Below, piece after piece: positions 34,580 to 43,321 of a DNA stretch of 56,738 bases. Below the pieces are notes generated by a model, which ran no database searches, was not told the DNA's origin, and saw only the letters and a program-made list of their open reading frames with translations. The DNA is from CAYRFQ01 sp964423615 (GTDB lineage: Bacteria; Planctomycetota; Planctomycetia; Gemmatales; Gemmataceae). The stretch is from NCBI GenBank assembly GCA_964423615.1, contig CAYRFQ010000042.1, forward strand, positions 1 through 56,738, given 5' to 3'. Position 1 is the first letter of the stretch. Each line of letters opens with the position of its first letter. The position numbers and the translations under genes are program-made.

Positions 34580-36073
34580 ATGAAAATCCGGATATTTATG
34601 TTTCCCGTGATCCTCTTTGGCTTGCTCGCCGTTGGATCATTGGGGGCCTTCGTCACGAAAGACAGCTGGTACTCCGTCGTGTTTCCTGACACCACGAAAA
34701 CAGACGACGACCACGAGGACGACCACGAACATTCCGAGGAGGTGCCCGATCATCTCGACCTGACGCCGCAAGCCCAGGCAAGTATCGGGCTCCACCTCAA
34801 CCCACTTCCCGAGCCCGGGACATTCACGACACACGTTCGCTTCCCGGCAATCATCGTTCCCAAGCCGGGAGAAACTCATATCGGGGTGACGACCTACATG
34901 AAGGGCGTTGTCACGAAGATCCACGTCCGCCCTGGAGAAATGGTCCAAGGGGGCCATACGATCATCGACCTTCACCTCCACAGTCACGACCTCCAGAAGG
35001 AACAAGTCGAACTCTACAAGGCATTCCAGAACATCCAGATCAACGAAGAACAACAAGCCATCCTCAAACCGGTGACTTCAATGGGGGCGAGCCCGAAGCA
35101 GAAGATGCTGGAGCTACAATTTGAGAAACGGCGTTTGGAGGCCGAAGTCCACGCAATCAAAGCGAGCCTGAAAATTCACGGCTTTCGACAACACCATCTC
35201 GAACAGATCGCCAGCGGACAATTCCTCAAGCAGTGGACAATTAACGCTCCCCAAAAGAGTGCCGAAGATCGGTATAGTAGCCATGCCCATCATTCCCGGG
35301 ACGAAGTTGTCCAGGTCTACGACGTCGAAAAGTTGTTGGTGAAGCCGGGAGACGAAGTCCAGCCTGGCCAGCTCGTCTGCACACTTGCCAACCACCAGAC
35401 GTTGTACCTTGAGGCTCGAATTCCTCGCGACCGAGTTCCTCTGGCCGAACAAGCCATCCAGAAGTTACACCTGACCCCGGCTCACCTGATCTCACAAGGA
35501 GCTCTCGCTCAGGGGCTGACGCCTGCGGCCGGCCCGGTCGCTTCGGCGGTCCAAGCGGCGATCGCTTCCCGAACGCCAGACGTTCATCGACATGTACGGG
35601 CCGAACTTCCGTCTTCACGCCAAAAAGAATCCGCTCCGACGCTGGACGAACTGTCCATTCAGTACCTGGAACACGACGTCGATCGAAAAAGTCAGACGGC
35701 TGGATTGTTTGTTCAAGTGAAGAACACGGCGACCACGTACAAGTCGAATGATCGCCTGTACCGCCTCTGGAAATACCGACCGAACCAACGATTGTACTTG
35801 CTGCTTCCGACCGAGACACTCTCTGATGTCTTCGTGTTGCCCCGAAGTGCCGTCGTGATGGACGGCGCCGAGGCTTACGTGTTCCGACAGAACGGTAAGG
35901 AGTTCCAACTCCAAGCCGTTCGGATCGTTCACAGCAACGAGAATACCGTCGTGATTGCCAACGATGGAAGTGTCTTTCCCGACCAGGTCCTTGTCCACAA
36001 CGGGGCCGCTCAGTTGTACCGCGCGCTCAAGACGAAGTCCGATGGCGGCGGTCACCATCATCACCACCACTAA
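34580..36073 (+). CDS. RND efflux periplasmic adaptor (CusB/CzcB-like), natural His6 tail
   Basis: 497 residues from ATG 34580. An N-terminal membrane anchor (about 5-25) is followed by an acidic/His stretch (DDDHEDDHEHSEEVPDH, about 42-58), likely a metal-collecting segment. Then come the split biotinyl-lipoyl domain (VVTKIHVRPGEMVQGGHTIIDL; VKPGDEVQPGQLVCTL), a helical hairpin between them and the beta-barrel and membrane-proximal domains. The extreme C terminus is GGGHHHHHH, six consecutive His before the stop. It is not a cloning artefact: the sequence continues into the host operon. Membrane-fusion proteins join the pump to an outer-membrane channel. The HME pump gene starts 240 bp downstream. 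Confidence 0.88.
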   Translation: MKIRIFMFPVILFGLLAVGSLGAFVTKDSWYSVVFPDTTKTDDDHEDDHEHSEEVPDHLDLTPQAQASIGLHLNPLPEPGTFTTHVRFPAIIVPKPGETHIGVTTYMKGVVTKIHVRPGEMVQGGHTIIDLHLHSHDLQKEQVELYKAFQNIQINEEQQAILKPVTSMGASPKQKMLELQFEKRRLEAEVHAIKASLKIHGFRQHHLEQIASGQFLKQWTINAPQKSAEDRYSSHAHHSRDEVVQVYDVEKLLVKPGDEVQPGQLVCTLANHQTLYLEARIPRDRVPLAEQAIQKLHLTPAHLISQGALAQGLTPAAGPVASAVQAAIASRTPDVHRHVRAELPSSRQKESAPTLDELSIQYLEHDVDRKSQTAGLFVQVKNTATTYKSNDRLYRLWKYRPNQRLYLLLPTETLSDVFVLPRSAVVMDGAEAYVFRQNGKEFQLQAVRIVHSNENTVVIANDGSVFPDQVLVHNGAAQLYRALKTKSDGGGHHHHHH

Positions 36074-36078
36074 GAAGA

Positions 36079-36292
<214 letters not shown>

Positions 36293-36313
36293 CGCCTTCC
36301 GAGGAGCGTGCCC

Positions 36314-39300
36314 GTGTTGAACGCCATCATTCGGCTGTCATTACAATACCGTCCACTGATCGTTTTCCTGACGCTCGCCGCGTTGGTGTATGGGAGTTAC
36401 GTTGCCACAACACTCCCCATTGACGTACTGCCCGACATCGACCGTCCTCGCGTGGTCATCATCACCGAATGCCCGGGGTATGCCCCCGAAGATGTGGAAA
36501 CGCTGGTCACGTTCCCGCTCGAAGCGGCCCTCAACGGTTCGACCGGAGTGGAATCGATCCGAAGCCAATCGGGACCGTCGGTTTCTGTGATTACCATCAA
36601 CTTCGACTGGGGGACGAACATCTACACGGCCAGACAGATCGTGCAGGAACGGTTGAATACCAGTAGTTTGCCCAAGGGCATTCACCCACAGCTCACGCCG
36701 ATCAGTTCGCTGTTGGGACAGATTCTCTTTATCGGGCTCACCTACAAGGAGGGCCCCAACGGCGGAGTCCTGAGTCCCGTGCCCAACACCGATTACCTCG
36801 CCGAGTTAAGTCATAATCCAACGAAGTCGGAAACACTACTGACGATCTGGAATCCACGTGATCAACGACGCAAGGTCTTGCCCGTCTCCGAATGGCAAGT
36901 CGTTCCCGTCTCGGCGAACACGATTGCTTTGTCGTGGGGGCCGAGCAGCATCGTCGCCGCTTCTCCCGAGCCAAATTCACCAACGACGTCTTGGTCCTCC
37001 CCGAACACAAGCACGCTCCGGTCGGAAACAGCCGACGGTCACCACTTCACCGCACCATCGGAAAACATCCCGTTGGAAAAAGAAGGACTCGAGTTTCGAG
37101 CTACCGTCCCGGTCAACGGGTTGGATCGGAAAATCGTCATCCACCCGCCCACGAAGCGACAGATGAAACTGCGAACCATCGCCGACTGGATCGTCCGTCT
37201 CCGTCTCCTCAAGGTAAAGGGGATCGCCCAGGTTGTTTCGATGGGGGGCGGCCGAAAACAATATCAAGCTCTGGTCAACCCGACGGCCCTTGCGGCTTAC
37301 AAAATCCCACTCGAAGACGTTGCGGCAGCACTCGCCGAGAGCAACGAGTTCGGGAGCGGTGGTTGGCTCAATCGAGGCGACAAGGAAGAACGCGTCCGGT
37401 TCGATGGAAAGCTGGGGATCACTCCCGAACAAGTCTTGGCCCGGCTTCGCAACGTCCCTGTCAAGACCACGAAGCATGCTTCGGTCAAACTTGGGCAAGT
37501 CGCCAAGGTCGTCGAAGGTCCACAACCAAAGCGAGGAGACGCAAGCGTCAATGGAAAACCGGGTGTCGTTTTGATGGTGACCCGCCAACCCAGCGGCGAC
37601 ACTCGAGCGATCACAGCCAAGTGTCTCGAAGCTCTCGACGAACTCCAGTACACCTTGCCCGCTCACATCGAAGTGAACCCGAATTTGTTCCAGATGAAAA
37701 ACTTCATCGACCTCGGCGTTTTCAACGTCGTCGAAGCGATCATCTTGGGTGGCGTGTTGGTGTTGATCATCCTCTTTCTGTTCTTGATGAATTTCCGCAC
37801 GACGTTCATTTCGCTCGCCGCGATTCCGCTCTCGCTGGCCATCACAGCCATTGTGTTCAAAGTCGTCGGTTGGTTTTCGTCGGTCCCGTTGACGATCAAC
37901 GTCATGACGCTCGGTGGGATTGCCGTGGCCATCGGAGAACTCGTCGATGATGCCATCGTGGACGTCGAAAACATCTACCGCCGCTTACGGGAAAACAACA
38001 CCTCAGCCAATCCCAGACCCGTCGTGAAGATCATATACGAGGCCAGTCTGGAGGTGCGAAGCGCGATCGTCCTCGGAACGATCCTTGTCATCCTCGTCTT
38101 CTTACCTCTGTTCTTTTTGCCCGGTTTGGAAGGGCGGTTGTTCGTTCCGTTGGGCGTTGCCTACATCGTTTCGATCCTCGCATCGCTGCTCGTCTCGCTC
38201 AGCGTTACGCCCGTCATGTCGTATTATCTTTTGCCCAAAGCTCGATCGACGCAGCACACCCGCGACGGGTTTGTGTTGCGTTTCCTGAAGTGGCTGGCGA
38301 GGTACCTGATCTGGTTCAGCATGGCCTTTCCGCGGACAATTTTGATTGTCTCTTGGGCGTTGGTGATGGCCAGTGTTTGGGCGTTGATGCAGATCGGTAC
38401 CGATTTCTTGCCTCCGTTCGACGAGGGCAGCGTGCAGGTCAACGTCAGCCTTCCTCCCGGATCATCCCTCAAGGCATCGAACGAAGTGTCGTCCCAAGTG
38501 GATAACAAATTCTTGGAGATGCGGAAGTCTGACGACAACCCTGACGGATTCATTCTGGACTTCGTACGTCGAACGGGTCGAGCCGAACTCGACGAACACG
38601 CCGAACCCGTCAGCAACACCGAATACATTCTGACGATCGATCCGAAGGCCAAGCAAGATCGTGAAGAACTTCTGGAAATCGTCCTCCACGAACTCGAAGA
38701 GATGAAGTTGGGAGGGAACGTCGAAGCCGAACAACCACTGGCCCACTTGATCAGCCATATGGTGAGTGGCGTGACGACCCAGATTGCGATTCGCGTCTAC
38801 GGCGACGACTTGTCCAAGTTGAAGACGACGGCGGAGCAAATCAAAGCGGCCATTTCCGACGTCCCGGGAATCGCCCCCCCTGTCGTCGAAGGCCAGCAAC
38901 TCACCAACGAGTTACACATTCGGCCGAAGTGGGAGGAAGCGAGCCTCAAAGGCATCCGGTCGAAGCAACTCGCCAACGTAGTCCGGATGGCGATGTATGG
39001 CGATGTCGTCTCGGAGGTCGTCGAGAAACAGCGACGATTCGATTTACTCGTGCGAATTGCTGATCCTTACCGGAGCGACCCGGAGGAGATTCGCCGACTA
39101 TACCTGAAAACTCCCAACCCACATCACGAAGACATCACGCTCGGTAGTATTGCCGAGATGTATCCCGGCATCGGACCGAACACGGTCAATCGTGACAATG
39201 TCCGACGACGCATTGTCGTTCGGGTAAACACTCTGGGGAGGGACCTCGGCAGCACGGTCGAAGAAATCAAGCAACACGTCCGTGAAGACGTCAAACTCCC

Positions 39301-39913
39301 GGACGGGTATTTCGTCGAGTACGGGGGGCAGTTCGAAAGCCAACAACGAGCCACGTACGTGATTGCTATCCTGGCGTTGATCTCGGCCGTGGCCATGTTT
39401 GTGTTACTGTATATGATGTATCCATCGTGGCGCATCGTACTCCAAATTTTGAACGCCTTGCCTACAGCGTTCATTGGAGGCGTCGTGGCGTTAGTCTTGA
39501 CGGCCCAAACGCTCACCGTCGCGGCGATGGTGGGGTTCATTTCCCTCGGAGGAATTGCCGTGCGGAACGGAATCTTGCTCGTCTCCCATTACCTCCATCT
39601 CATGAAGCACGAGGACGAATCGTTCACCCAGAACATGATTCTTCGAGGGTCGCTCGAGCGACTCGCACCGGTGCTCATGACGGCCCTCACAGCCATCATC
39701 GCCCTCGTGCCGCTCGTCGTGGGCGGACAAGAGCCCGGACGCGAAATTCTCTACCCGGTCGCAACGGTCATCTTGGGAGGCCTGATCACGTCAACGCTTT
39801 GCGAATTCTTGATGCGTCCGGGGTTGTTCTGGTGGCTGACCGAAGCCGACGCAAGACGGTTGACAACTCGCAACAAAACGGAAGAATTGTCCGAAGGAAA
39901 CCCCGAAACGTAG
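36314..39913 (+). CDS. Heavy-metal efflux RND pump (HME family, CusA/CzcA-like) with inserted domain
   Basis: 1199 residues; a typical HME pump is about 1040. It is a proton-driven inner-membrane exporter of metal ions that works as a trimer with an adaptor. N-terminal helix, porter domains and eleven further helices are in order; the relay carboxylates are D545 and D546 in GELVDDAIVDVEN. The excess length is mostly one stretch at about 140-260, where SSLLGQILFIGL is separated from RTIADWIVRLRLL by more than 100 residues containing an Ig-like WQVVPVSANTIALSWG and a Ser/Pro/Thr run. GAGGAG seven bases upstream selects GTG 36314; the frame upstream only translates the repeat array. The metal cannot be decided by eye. 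Confidence 0.9.
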   Translation: MLNAIIRLSLQYRPLIVFLTLAALVYGSYVATTLPIDVLPDIDRPRVVIITECPGYAPEDVETLVTFPLEAALNGSTGVESIRSQSGPSVSVITINFDWGTNIYTARQIVQERLNTSSLPKGIHPQLTPISSLLGQILFIGLTYKEGPNGGVLSPVPNTDYLAELSHNPTKSETLLTIWNPRDQRRKVLPVSEWQVVPVSANTIALSWGPSSIVAASPEPNSPTTSWSSPNTSTLRSETADGHHFTAPSENIPLEKEGLEFRATVPVNGLDRKIVIHPPTKRQMKLRTIADWIVRLRLLKVKGIAQVVSMGGGRKQYQALVNPTALAAYKIPLEDVAAALAESNEFGSGGWLNRGDKEERVRFDGKLGITPEQVLARLRNVPVKTTKHASVKLGQVAKVVEGPQPKRGDASVNGKPGVVLMVTRQPSGDTRAITAKCLEALDELQYTLPAHIEVNPNLFQMKNFIDLGVFNVVEAIILGGVLVLIILFLFLMNFRTTFISLAAIPLSLAITAIVFKVVGWFSSVPLTINVMTLGGIAVAIGELVDDAIVDVENIYRRLRENNTSANPRPVVKIIYEASLEVRSAIVLGTILVILVFLPLFFLPGLEGRLFVPLGVAYIVSILASLLVSLSVTPVMSYYLLPKARSTQHTRDGFVLRFLKWLARYLIWFSMAFPRTILIVSWALVMASVWALMQIGTDFLPPFDEGSVQVNVSLPPGSSLKASNEVSSQVDNKFLEMRKSDDNPDGFILDFVRRTGRAELDEHAEPVSNTEYILTIDPKAKQDREELLEIVLHELEEMKLGGNVEAEQPLAHLISHMVSGVTTQIAIRVYGDDLSKLKTTAEQIKAAISDVPGIAPPVVEGQQLTNELHIRPKWEEASLKGIRSKQLANVVRMAMYGDVVSEVVEKQRRFDLLVRIADPYRSDPEEIRRLYLKTPNPHHEDITLGSIAEMYPGIGPNTVNRDNVRRRIVVRVNTLGRDLGSTVEEIKQHVREDVKLPDGYFVEYGGQFESQQRATYVIAILALISAVAMFVLLYMMYPSWRIVLQILNALPTAFIGGVVALVLTAQTLTVAAMVGFISLGGIAVRNGILLVSHYLHLMKHEDESFTQNMILRGSLERLAPVLMTALTAIIALVPLVVGGQEPGREILYPVATVILGGLITSTLCEFLMRPGLFWWLTEADARRLTTRNKTEELSEGNPET

Positions 39914-39923
39914 GATGCAAACT

Positions 39924-40397
39924 ATGCTTGTACCAATCCGCTTGACATTCCTCATCACGATTGCGTTTTGCGTATCCTTGACGGGCTGCTTCAATCCTCC
40001 GAGCAACCAGCAGGACAAAAAGGGCCATCACCAACACAATCCACCACCTCACGGCGGACTCATAATTCCCTGGGGAGCCGATGAGTATCACGTCGAGTTC
40101 GTGCGGAACAAAAAAACAGGGATGGCTAAACTGTACATGTACGACGGCGAGCTGGAGAAGCTCGTTCCCATTGACGCCAAGGTCATCTCCATGAGATTGA
40201 AGGGCAAGGATAGGACCCACAAACTCGAATTCAAACCAGACCCCTCAAAAGACGATCCGAAGGACCAAGCGCCTCTGTTTACGTTGAAGCACGAAGTCTT
40301 TCAGTCCAAAGGGAAACTGAAAGGAACAATCGATGCTCGTTTCGGTGGGGCTGCCTATTCGCAAAAGTTTGACGAGGCCAAACCGCATCGCCATTGA
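39924..40397 (+). CDS. His-rich lipoprotein of the metal-efflux operon
   Basis: 157 residues. The signal ends in the lipobox SLTGC and the mature protein begins with a flexible His-rich segment (KKGHHQHNPPPHGG). The following GGLIIPWGADEYHVEFV resembles a pattern I associate with small periplasmic proteins next to planctomycete metal pumps. It probably binds metal in the periplasm or hands it to the adaptor; that is inference. ATG 39924 is chosen because AGGA lies eight bases before it; an ATG at 39915 almost abuts the pump stop codon and lacks a site. It ends the operon; Tex follows after 86 bp. Confidence 0.75.
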   Translation: MLVPIRLTFLITIAFCVSLTGCFNPPSNQQDKKGHHQHNPPPHGGLIIPWGADEYHVEFVRNKKTGMAKLYMYDGELEKLVPIDAKVISMRLKGKDRTHKLEFKPDPSKDDPKDQAPLFTLKHEVFQSKGKLKGTIDARFGGAAYSQKFDEAKPHRH

Positions 40398-40483
40398 CGG
40401 TCTGATAAAACAACTAATCTCACGCCAGCGGTTTGAGATTTTGGTTTCTTTCTCAAAACCCGCACCCATCAACGGAGGGAACC

Positions 40484-42664
40484 GTGGAAGAGAAATCCTT
40501 CGAGTGTTTTGACCTGGAACAAACCATCGACCTGATTTCCCAGTCGGTGGGTGTCAACAGAAATCAGGCCAAGGGTGCCATCGACTTGTTGGATGCTGGC
40601 AACACGATTCCGTTCATTGCCCGGTATCGCAAGGAGGTCACTGGAAAACTCGACGAACAAGCCCTGCGCGCGATCGAAGACGCGTTGACCATGTACCGCG
40701 ACCTGGCCCAGCGGAAGACGACCATTCTCAAGACCATCGACCAACAAGGCAAGCTGACCGAAGAACTCCACTCAAGAATCGTCGGGTGCATGGATAAAAA
40801 GGAGTTGGAAGACCTCTACCTCCCGTTCAAACCCAAAAGAAGCACACGCGCGACGGCCGCCCGCGAACGAGGGCTCGAACCGCTCGCGAAAATCCTTCTC
40901 TCCGAACAAAGGCTGGACAAGCCCAAAGAACAAATTCTTCAACAGTTCGTCTCCGACGAAAAGAAAGTTCCGGACGCGGCGGCTGCATTGCAAGGAGCTT
41001 GCGACATCATCGCCGAGCAGTGGTGCGAAGACGTCGACGCTCGGAATTGGTTGCTCCAACAAGCCAAACGAGCCTACATCGTTTCGCAGGTGAAACGCGG
41101 CAAGAAGGAGGAAGGTTCGAAGTTCGAAATGTACTTCGACTACCGCGAGCCCATTCGCAATGTTCCTTCGCACCGATTACTGGCCATGAAACGAGGCGAG
41201 GCCGAAGGGATACTCAAACTCAGCGTCGAACTCGATGACGAAGTCATCGTGGGGGCACTTCAACGACGCTTCGTTCGCAACCCCAATTTTGATTTCTACG
41301 CGGAGTTGTTGAGGACCGTGGAAGACTGTTATTCGCGTCTCCTCAAGCCCGCCACCGACTCCTCCGTTTTGCACGAACTCAAAGACGACTCCGACGACGA
41401 AGCCGTGGCCGTCTTCGCCAAGAACTTGCGGGAATTGCTCCTGGCTCCTCCTGGCGGACCTCAAGTCACCATCGGGATCGATCCCGGATTTCGCACAGGT
41501 TGCAAGGTCGCAGTGGTCGACGGAACCGGCAAGTTTCTCACAAACACCACGATCTACCCAACGCCTCCCAAATCCGACCTCGAAGGTGCCGGGAAGATCC
41601 TTCAACAACTCATCACGAAGTACGACGCGAAACTGATTGCGATCGGGAACGGGACGGCGTCGCGCGAAACGGATGCGTTTGTTACTCAACTTATCAAAGG
41701 CCAAGGACTCGAAGTCACCAAGGTTGTCGTCAACGAATCTGGCGCGTCGATCTATTCGGCGAGCGAGATTGCCGCCCAAGAATATCCCAACCTCGACGTG
41801 ACCGTCCGGGGTGCCATTAGCATTGCCCATCGTCTCCAAGATCCGCTGGCCGAGTTAGTCAAGATCGACCCCAAGTCCATCGGCGTCGGACAGTACCAAC
41901 ACGACGTCAACCAAACGCTTCTGAAAAAATCGCTCGATCGGGAGGTCGAGTCGTGCGTGAACTCCGTCGGCGTCGACGTGAACCTCGCGAGTGCTCCGTT
42001 GTTGTCTTACGTTGCTGGGATCGGTCCAAAACTTGCCCAACGGATCGTCGAGTATCGCGACGCGGCGGGCCGGTTCACCAACCGATCACAGCTCACCAAA
42101 GTCCCCAAGCTCGGCAAGAAAGCGTTCGAACAAGCGGCAGGCTTTCTGCGGATTCGCGACGGCGAGCAACCCCTCGACAACTCAGCCGTCCACCCCGAAA
42201 GCTACTACGTTGTCCAAAAAATGGCCTCGCGCCTCGGCGTCTCCACAAAAGAACTTGTGGGCAATGAGTCATTGGCGGGTAAACTCCGTCCGGACGAATT
42301 TGTCGATGATAAGGTCGGTCTGCCGACCGTCCAGGACATCCTGAGTGAACTCGCCAAACCGGGGCGTGACCCTCGCAGCGAGTTCCAAGTGGCCGAGTTC
42401 GCCGAAGGCATAAACGAACTCGAAGACCTTACCGAAGGAATGACTCTAAACGGCGCTGTGACCAACGTGACCAAGTTTGGGGCCTTCGTCGACATTGGGG
42501 TCCATCAAGACGGATTGATCCACATTTCTGAGTTGGACAATCAGTTCGTCGAAGATCCGAGTGACGTCGTTTCCGTTGGAGACGTCGTGAAGGTCGTGGT
42601 CTTGAACGTCGACCTCGAACGCCGAAGGATTGGGTTGTCCCGAAAGCAAGCCCTGGGGGGATGA
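40484..42664 (+). CDS. tex: Tex-family RNA-binding transcription accessory protein
   Basis: 726 residues with the whole Tex architecture: an N-terminal helical Tex domain (NTIPFIARYRKEVTG), a YqgF/RNase H-like domain (TIGIDPGFRTGCKVAVVD), a helix-hairpin-helix region (VAGIGPKLAQRIVEYRDAAG) and a C-terminal S1 domain (GAVTNVTKFGAFVDIGVH). Tex binds RNA and nucleic acids and affects transcription and rRNA maturation in the cytoplasm. Start GTG 40484 is set by GGAGGG four bases upstream; the frame is open to 40433 but that part is not conserved Tex sequence. It follows the metal operon, with no sign of a functional link. Confidence 0.95.
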   Translation: MEEKSFECFDLEQTIDLISQSVGVNRNQAKGAIDLLDAGNTIPFIARYRKEVTGKLDEQALRAIEDALTMYRDLAQRKTTILKTIDQQGKLTEELHSRIVGCMDKKELEDLYLPFKPKRSTRATAARERGLEPLAKILLSEQRLDKPKEQILQQFVSDEKKVPDAAAALQGACDIIAEQWCEDVDARNWLLQQAKRAYIVSQVKRGKKEEGSKFEMYFDYREPIRNVPSHRLLAMKRGEAEGILKLSVELDDEVIVGALQRRFVRNPNFDFYAELLRTVEDCYSRLLKPATDSSVLHELKDDSDDEAVAVFAKNLRELLLAPPGGPQVTIGIDPGFRTGCKVAVVDGTGKFLTNTTIYPTPPKSDLEGAGKILQQLITKYDAKLIAIGNGTASRETDAFVTQLIKGQGLEVTKVVVNESGASIYSASEIAAQEYPNLDVTVRGAISIAHRLQDPLAELVKIDPKSIGVGQYQHDVNQTLLKKSLDREVESCVNSVGVDVNLASAPLLSYVAGIGPKLAQRIVEYRDAAGRFTNRSQLTKVPKLGKKAFEQAAGFLRIRDGEQPLDNSAVHPESYYVVQKMASRLGVSTKELVGNESLAGKLRPDEFVDDKVGLPTVQDILSELAKPGRDPRSEFQVAEFAEGINELEDLTEGMTLNGAVTNVTKFGAFVDIGVHQDGLIHISELDNQFVEDPSDVVSVGDVVKVVVLNVDLERRRIGLSRKQALGG

Positions 42665-42912
42665 GCCGTTGTTGCCCAGCAAAACTTCGGGAGCAAATGA
42701 AGATGCGAAAGAAACGGAAAACCGCCTGCTTTTCGTATAGGTCATAACGAATACGCTGTGTTGGCCATTCTCAGAAAGTCTTCCAGATCCTGGTGTTGGC
42801 CCGGTCAGATCTTCTTCGCTAGCAAACCAAGCCCAAATTCCATTCAAGTTCGCCATCCGATTGGACGAAGTGCCTGTTCTCGGCCATGGTTATGGCAGGA
42901 GGACATTCAAGC

Positions 42913-43215
42913 ATGAAACAGTACATCGTCTCGAGTTTGATCTTTGGGATGGCGTTCGTCTTGGTTGGTTGCAAGACGAATTTGCCTGGCAGTTGTAGCG
43001 ACGGGAGATGCTCGGGTGGGCTTCTTCGCTCACCGAGAGTGGGAGGACGCGTGCCGTTAACGCGATTGCCCCCAGAAGGGATCACCGTCCCGGGGCCGCC
43101 GACTCTTCCCCAGGGAGGGATGATTCAAGTACAGCCGCCAAGCTCTGGACAAGCAGGCCCCATTTACACTCTGCCAGCACCAGGTGGAATCCCGAGCAAA
43201 ACTTGGCCTCAATAA
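42913..43215 (+). CDS. Small Pro/Gly-rich lipoprotein
   Basis: 100 residues. The signal peptide ends in the lipobox FVLVGC; the mature part has two close cysteines (SCSDGRCSGG) and a Pro/Gly-rich, probably disordered remainder. AGGAGG lies ten bases before ATG 42913. I do not recognise a family. It is convergent with the 1471-residue gene, whose terminator lies between them. Between 42665 and 42912 I see no other gene. Confidence 0.65.
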   Translation: MKQYIVSSLIFGMAFVLVGCKTNLPGSCSDGRCSGGLLRSPRVGGRVPLTRLPPEGITVPGPPTLPQGGMIQVQPPSSGQAGPIYTLPAPGGIPSKTWPQ

Positions 43216-43261
43216 TACGTACGAACTTTCAGTCGGCCCGGAAGCTGTCATCTCGAAGCGC

Positions 43262-43294
43262 AAAAAAACGGACGAGCCTCCGAGAGACTCGCCC
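43262..43294 (-). terminator. Intrinsic terminator of the 1471-residue gene
   Basis: Read on the minus strand, GGGCGAG pairs with CTCGTCC (one G-U) around an 11-base loop that can pair further, followed immediately by CG and TTTTTTT. It starts 28 bp after the stop of the minus-strand gene. The U tract shows it acts only leftward. Confidence 0.85.
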
Positions 43295-43321
43295 ATCAAA
43301 AATTCGATTTCCCACCCGCGA

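Noticed and set aside
36015..36073. His6 at the end of the adaptor considered as vector contamination
   Set aside because: The flanking sequence is continuous host-like operon DNA with the same intergenic repeat as elsewhere in the window.
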